This document shows positions 60,622-64,000 of a stretch of 64,000 nucleotides of DNA, in pieces. The stretch covers positions 930,001 to 994,000 of the forward strand of contig CAVTXA010000007.1 of assembly GCA_963738545.1 (NCBI GenBank). Direction: 5' to 3'. This stretch comes from Bog-756 sp963738545 (GTDB lineage: Bacteria > Actinomycetota > Acidimicrobiia > Acidimicrobiales > RAAP-2). Made by a program: the position numbers and the translations under genes. The number at the start of each line of letters is the position of its first letter. The first letter of the stretch is position 1. The notes beneath the pieces were generated by a model. It worked only from the letters and a program-made list of their open reading frames with translations, was not told the origin of the DNA and ran no database searches.

Positions 60622-61212
60622 ATGGCAGAATTGACGATGATGAGACTCGGCATCGCCCATCACTACGGCTGGGCCGTGGCTGTGACAGCAGCCGTGGACC
60701 ACCGGGTCGTGGATCGCCGCCGGATCGAGTTGATCCAACCCGACCTACCCGCCGCTCCGATTCATCACGAGGGGGGCGCACATCTCCTCCATCAATCCGG
60801 CCAGCCGCTCGATGACCGTGAGCTCAAGGCACTCGTGGTCAGCGTACGAGCGTCGGTCGTTCAGGCCACCTCGGCTGCATTTGACGACATCGTGACTTCG
60901 CTGGACGAACCGATCACCGCGATTGCTATCCGGGCCTGGCTGGAGGACTTTCCCGAAGACATCGCCACCCAGCGTCGTGTGCCGTACGAGAGTCGAGCCG
61001 ACTCCGTGATGTACTGCCGCGTGTTGGCCCAAGTCGCACTGGAGCGCGGATGGTCCATCCATACCTACAATGCCAAGACTGTCGAGGATGAGGCAGTTCG
61101 CCTCCTGGGTGATCGAGCGAACGAGGTGCTCCGCTCCCCACGGACAAGGTTGGGACCGCCATGGTCGAAGGATCATCGTATGGCCCTTGCGGCCACGATC
61201 GTGGCAACGTGA
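60622..61212 (+). CDS. Conserved hypothetical protein, 196 residues
   Basis: ATG at 60622. RLGIAHHYGWAVAVTAAVDH, then VVDRRRIELIQPDLPAAPIH, TQRRVPYESRADSVMYCRV and GPPWSKDHRMALAATIVAT are patterns I recall from a widespread bacterial protein of unknown function. Many His and Arg are strictly placed, suggesting an enzyme; the fold could be RNase H-like (first strand with AHHYGWA). It lies 43 bases after the MBL gene and may be in the same transcript. Confidence 0.7.
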   Translation: MAELTMMRLGIAHHYGWAVAVTAAVDHRVVDRRRIELIQPDLPAAPIHHEGGAHLLHQSGQPLDDRELKALVVSVRASVVQATSAAFDDIVTSLDEPITAIAIRAWLEDFPEDIATQRRVPYESRADSVMYCRVLAQVALERGWSIHTYNAKTVEDEAVRLLGDRANEVLRSPRTRLGPPWSKDHRMALAATIVAT

Positions 61213-61468
61213 GTGTGGTTCCGAACTGCCATGTCGAATCGAGCGCCGGCCAAGGCCCTTCAGTGGCCCCGATCGTGTTGCGGAGTCTCGGTCCGGGTCT
61301 TGGTGGCCCGTTGAGACGCATGGCCGCTCCCCAAGGTTTGGCCCGGGGACCGTCACTTGGCCCTCACATCGCCGCCTCCAGCGTGAGGATGGCTTTCCCC
61401 CCACGTGAGGCACGCGCACTGTCACACTCGGCCACTGCGGCGCAGGGAGATCACAAGGGCGAAAGTCC

Positions 61469-62455
61469 ATGAACGTCACCATCCTGGACGACTACTTCGA
61501 CACGCTGAGGACCTTGGCTTGCTTTCGGCGACTGGATGGGCACAACGTCACGGTCTGGACGGATCACATAGACGACCCGGGCGAACTCGCTCGACGCCTC
61601 AAGCACACACAGGCTCTGGTTCTCATCAGGGAGCGGACAGCAATTCGGACACCCCTGCTCGAGAGCCTTCCAAAGCTCGAGCTCATCAGCCAGAGGAGCG
61701 TCTATCCCCACATCGACATCGAAACCTGCACGAACCTCGGCATCGTGGTGTCCTCCAGCCTCCACCAGGGATCAGCCTCCTACGCCACGGCCGAGCTGAC
61801 CTGGGGGCTCGTCATCGCTGGGATGCGGAGAATTCCACAACAGGTTTCCTCCATGAAAGCCGGAAACTGGCAAGACGGTATGGGGCAGTCGCTCAGGCAC
61901 AAGACGCTTGGAATCTACGGCCATGGCCGAATCGGAAAGGTGGTCGCCGACTACGGCCGAGCGTTCGGAATGAATGTGCTCTTCTGGGCCAGTAGCGCGG
62001 GACGCGACCGAGCCCGAGCCGATGGGTCTCCGGTCGCCCAATCCAGGCAGTCGTTCTTCGAGCAATGCGATGTGCTCTCGCTCCACCTGCGACTGGTCGA
62101 GGCCACGAAGGCGATCGTCACCCGGTCCGATCTCGACAGGATGAAGACATCGGCGCTCCTCGTGAATACCAGCCGGGCGGGGCTCATCGAGCAGGGTGCG
62201 CTCCTCGGTGCACTCGCCGCTGGACGGCCCGGGATGGCGGCCGTGGACGTCTATGAGAGCGAACCCCTCACGGACATCGAGGATCCTCTCCTCCAGATGG
62301 ACAACGTCATCTGTACGCCACACATTGGCTATGTCTCCACGGACGAATGGGAACTCCAGTTCTCTGACGTCTTCGACCAGATCAATGCCTTTGCCGCGGG
62401 AGAACCCACCAACGTCGTGAACCCCGAGGCACTGACCCATCGACGCTGGCAGTGA
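61469..62455 (+). CDS. D-2-hydroxyacid dehydrogenase (SerA-like)
   Basis: This 328-residue protein's ATG follows AGGGCGAAAG. The NAD site is KTLGIYGHGRIGKVVADYG (GxGxxG), the catalytic Arg is in VNTSRAGLIEQGAL, Glu in VDVYESEPLTDI and His in ICTPHIGYVSTDEWE. No ACT or ASB domain is present, so it is closer to stand-alone 2-hydroxyacid dehydrogenases than to full phosphoglycerate dehydrogenase. The substrate is not evident. The 256-base upstream gap holds no gene. Confidence 0.93.
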   Translation: MNVTILDDYFDTLRTLACFRRLDGHNVTVWTDHIDDPGELARRLKHTQALVLIRERTAIRTPLLESLPKLELISQRSVYPHIDIETCTNLGIVVSSSLHQGSASYATAELTWGLVIAGMRRIPQQVSSMKAGNWQDGMGQSLRHKTLGIYGHGRIGKVVADYGRAFGMNVLFWASSAGRDRARADGSPVAQSRQSFFEQCDVLSLHLRLVEATKAIVTRSDLDRMKTSALLVNTSRAGLIEQGALLGALAAGRPGMAAVDVYESEPLTDIEDPLLQMDNVICTPHIGYVSTDEWELQFSDVFDQINAFAAGEPTNVVNPEALTHRRWQ

Positions 62456-62642
62456 CCTCGAGTCACCATCGCCCGGGACGGCTGCGACGTTTGATCGCCT
62501 CAGCCGGTCCCCGGGCTACGCACAGGCGCCCATCAGATGGCACCCTCGGCGAGCGTGGGCCATCGCGCGTCGGTGCCGACGAGGGACGACTACGTCGATT
62601 GGCTGTCAAGAAGTCACTGCCCCGTGATCTGGGCACGCTCCG

Positions 62643-63179
62643 ATGACGGACCCACACATCCGAACCTTCGATGTTGCCGCGCTCTACGCAGCGTTGGACA
62701 CCCGTAGGGCCCAACTCGGATTGAGTTGGAGACAGGTGGCTGACCAACTGTGGAATCAGTCAGCCGAACTCAACGACAAACGTCGTGATCACCCCATCAG
62801 CCCTGCCACGCTCACCTCGATGGGGAAGACCGCAAGGATCAGCTGTCAGCACGCGCTGTTCATGCTCCGGTGGCTCGATCGGAGTCCTGAGAGCTTCCTG
62901 GAAGGGACCATCGATGGCGAGACAGGTCTTGCTCTTCCCACCGCCGGTCCTGACCGTCGTCTCCGGTGGAACCTCAAGCTCCTCTACGCAGGGATGGACA
63001 AGAGGCGGCGCCAGGAGGGGCTGACGTGGCCCGAATTGGCGGCCACTCTCGGCTGTGGCCATCACCGGCTGACTGCCCTCCGCAGTGCGAAGTTTGCGAC
63101 AGACATGGAACTGGCCATGCGCATCGTGCAATGGATTGGCCAACCCGCGGCAGATTTCGTCTCCGTAGCCACCTGGTGA
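62643..63179 (+). CDS. Putative DNA-binding protein with duplicated HTH-like domain
   Basis: This 178-residue protein is an internal duplication: residues about 9-85 open with LYAALDTRRAQLGLSW and residues about 110-178 with LLYAGMDKRRRQEGLTW. Each is followed by a second helix (RQVADQLW; PELAATLG), a helix with ALTSM or LTAL character, and a C-terminal ALFMLRWLDRSPESF or MRIVQWIGQPAADF helix. This is an XRE-like fold in tandem in one chain. Such proteins are common in actinobacteria, with unknown targets. Confidence 0.7.
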   Translation: MTDPHIRTFDVAALYAALDTRRAQLGLSWRQVADQLWNQSAELNDKRRDHPISPATLTSMGKTARISCQHALFMLRWLDRSPESFLEGTIDGETGLALPTAGPDRRLRWNLKLLYAGMDKRRRQEGLTWPELAATLGCGHHRLTALRSAKFATDMELAMRIVQWIGQPAADFVSVATW

Positions 63180-63520
63180 GGAGCGGGCAGGCCGAAGCGC
63201 CCCGTCGACGCTGTCGCTCCAAGCGCCGTCGTGGCTACTCCAAAGCGGCGAGAGCCAGGGATTCGCTCCTTCCACGGCAATGAAGAGCTTGTTCGGCCGC
63301 TGGTCCGCAGCGACTTCCGCCCGTACCGATCAGCGGCCGCTCTCAGGAGGTGTCGTCTGTACCGGGTGCTTCGCCGGGTCCAGCGGACCGCAACCGACGA
63401 GAGTGCAGTTGTGACACCCTGGTTGGACGGGAGGCCAAAACGAGCCCGATCGCTTTCCACGGGATCTAGCATCCGGTCGGGCCGATTCGATTTACCGAGT
63501 GAAAGAGTAGGTGATCGTCG
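63180..63520. other. Intergenic region, about 340 bases
   Basis: Frames on both strands are Arg/Ser-rich and without motif or codon bias. I see no gene. The last part carries the RBS (AGGTGA) of the TMEM175-type gene. Confidence 0.4.
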
Positions 63521-64000
63521 TTGGGACCAGGGAGACTCCACGCTCTCATCGACGGAGTGTTCGCGATTGCGATCACACTTCTTGTTCTGGATCTGCCGAG
63601 ACCGCCCCACTCGACGCATTTGGTACGGGCACTCCTCCACCAATGGCCGTCCTACGTCGCCTACCTCGTATCGTTCATCACCCTCGGAATCCTATGGATT
63701 GAACACCACGGGATGATGGGAGCAGTTCGTTCAATCGACCGTCGGTTCCTGGAACGGACACTGGCCTTCCTTCTCTTCATCTCGGTGATCCCGTGGCCGA
63801 CCGCGCTTGCCGCAGACTACGCGCGACAGGGAACCGCGGACGCACGAGCCTCCGCGGTTCTCTATGCAGCAACGATGCTCATGATGGGCCTGACGTTTGC
63901 CTGGGGTTGGCGCTATCTCGCGCTGCACCCGGAGTTGGTAGCGGAAGCTGCACGCAGTGCCTTCCCTGCCGGAACCCGGCGTGCGCTGGTGGGAGGGCTC
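63521..64000 (+). CDS. TMEM175-type potassium channel-like protein, N-terminal part
   Basis: This frame runs off the right edge. I take the TTG at 63521, eight bases after AGGTGA; a stop lies three codons upstream. The first residues GRLHALIDGVFAIAITLLVLDL contain the family signature (FSDGVFAIAITLL in relatives), here with IDGVFAIAITLL. LLHQWPSYVAYLVSFITLGILWIEHH and FLLFISVIPWPTALAADYA are helices 2-4 of the bacterial TMEM175 fold, a six-helix subunit of a tetrameric K+ channel. The selectivity Ile/Leu in AIAITLL is present. About 160 residues are visible. Confidence 0.85.
   Translation, partial: MGPGRLHALIDGVFAIAITLLVLDLPRPPHSTHLVRALLHQWPSYVAYLVSFITLGILWIEHHGMMGAVRSIDRRFLERTLAFLLFISVIPWPTALAADYARQGTADARASAVLYAATMLMMGLTFAWGWRYLALHPELVAEAARSAFPAGTRRALVGGL

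Overview
The window reads as a chromosomal stretch of a high-GC actinobacterium, most likely of the class Acidimicrobiia. The reasons are strongly GC-biased codon use, many GTG and some TTG starts, tight 1-4 base gene overlaps, two F420-type PPOX oxidoreductases, thiolase-fold/DUF35 lipid genes, a mycothiol-isomerase-type DinB protein, a DtxR/IdeR-type iron box, and four exported proteins ending in GYWLVASDGGIF repeats, an array I associate with Acidimicrobiia. No rRNA, tRNA, CRISPR, insertion sequence or prophage was seen.

Layout. 0-8.4 kb: the end of a HAD hydrolase, a decayed phytanoyl-CoA dioxygenase (PhyH), then on the minus strand ferredoxin, gltX, a DUF218 protein and a sulfatase, plus a DUF1275 membrane protein and an ABC-F protein; an exported alpha/beta hydrolase follows on the plus strand. 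8.4-19.3 kb: a minus-strand operon of two OB-fold proteins and two thiolase-fold proteins without the usual nucleophilic cysteine, a second sulfatase, a tyrosine phosphatase, two PPOX proteins, an SDR, a DapB-like dehydrogenase and an ABC exporter. 19.3-31.6 kb: two small genes (one with a clear terminator), two MFS transporters, the second in an operon with a TetR repressor behind a palindromic operator, the first repeat protein, HdeD, and a block with SDRs, an iron permease EfeU/FTR1 under an iron box and two double-hotdog thioesterases. 31.6-38 kb: a GH13 glucosidase flanked by two Cys/His-rich small proteins, an XRE regulator, a GSA-like transaminase and a polytopic membrane protein. 38-48 kb: three more repeat proteins with different N-terminal modules (Ig/FN3, purple acid phosphatase, duplicated unknown domain), a membrane protein and a collagen-like protein. 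48-53 kb: nitronate monooxygenase, PurU, a PadR/membrane-protein pair and a TrmH methyltransferase. 53-64 kb: visibly less GC-rich, with small orphan genes, a twice-frameshifted RibD-type reductase, an ArsR/SRPBCC operon, a TetR/DinB/MBL operon, a 2-hydroxyacid dehydrogenase, a duplicated-domain putative DNA-binding protein and the start of a TMEM175-type channel.

The most interesting item is the repeat family: four secreted proteins in 23 kb carry different N-terminal modules, but each ends in exactly six units of about 42 residues. Two of them look circularly permuted, as in a velcro-closed six-bladed beta-propeller. I infer a common surface or binding scaffold; its function is unknown. A second theme is a set of autoregulated one-component systems (MFS/TetR, PadR, ArsR, TetR) whose operators can be read directly from palindromes over good promoter hexamers.
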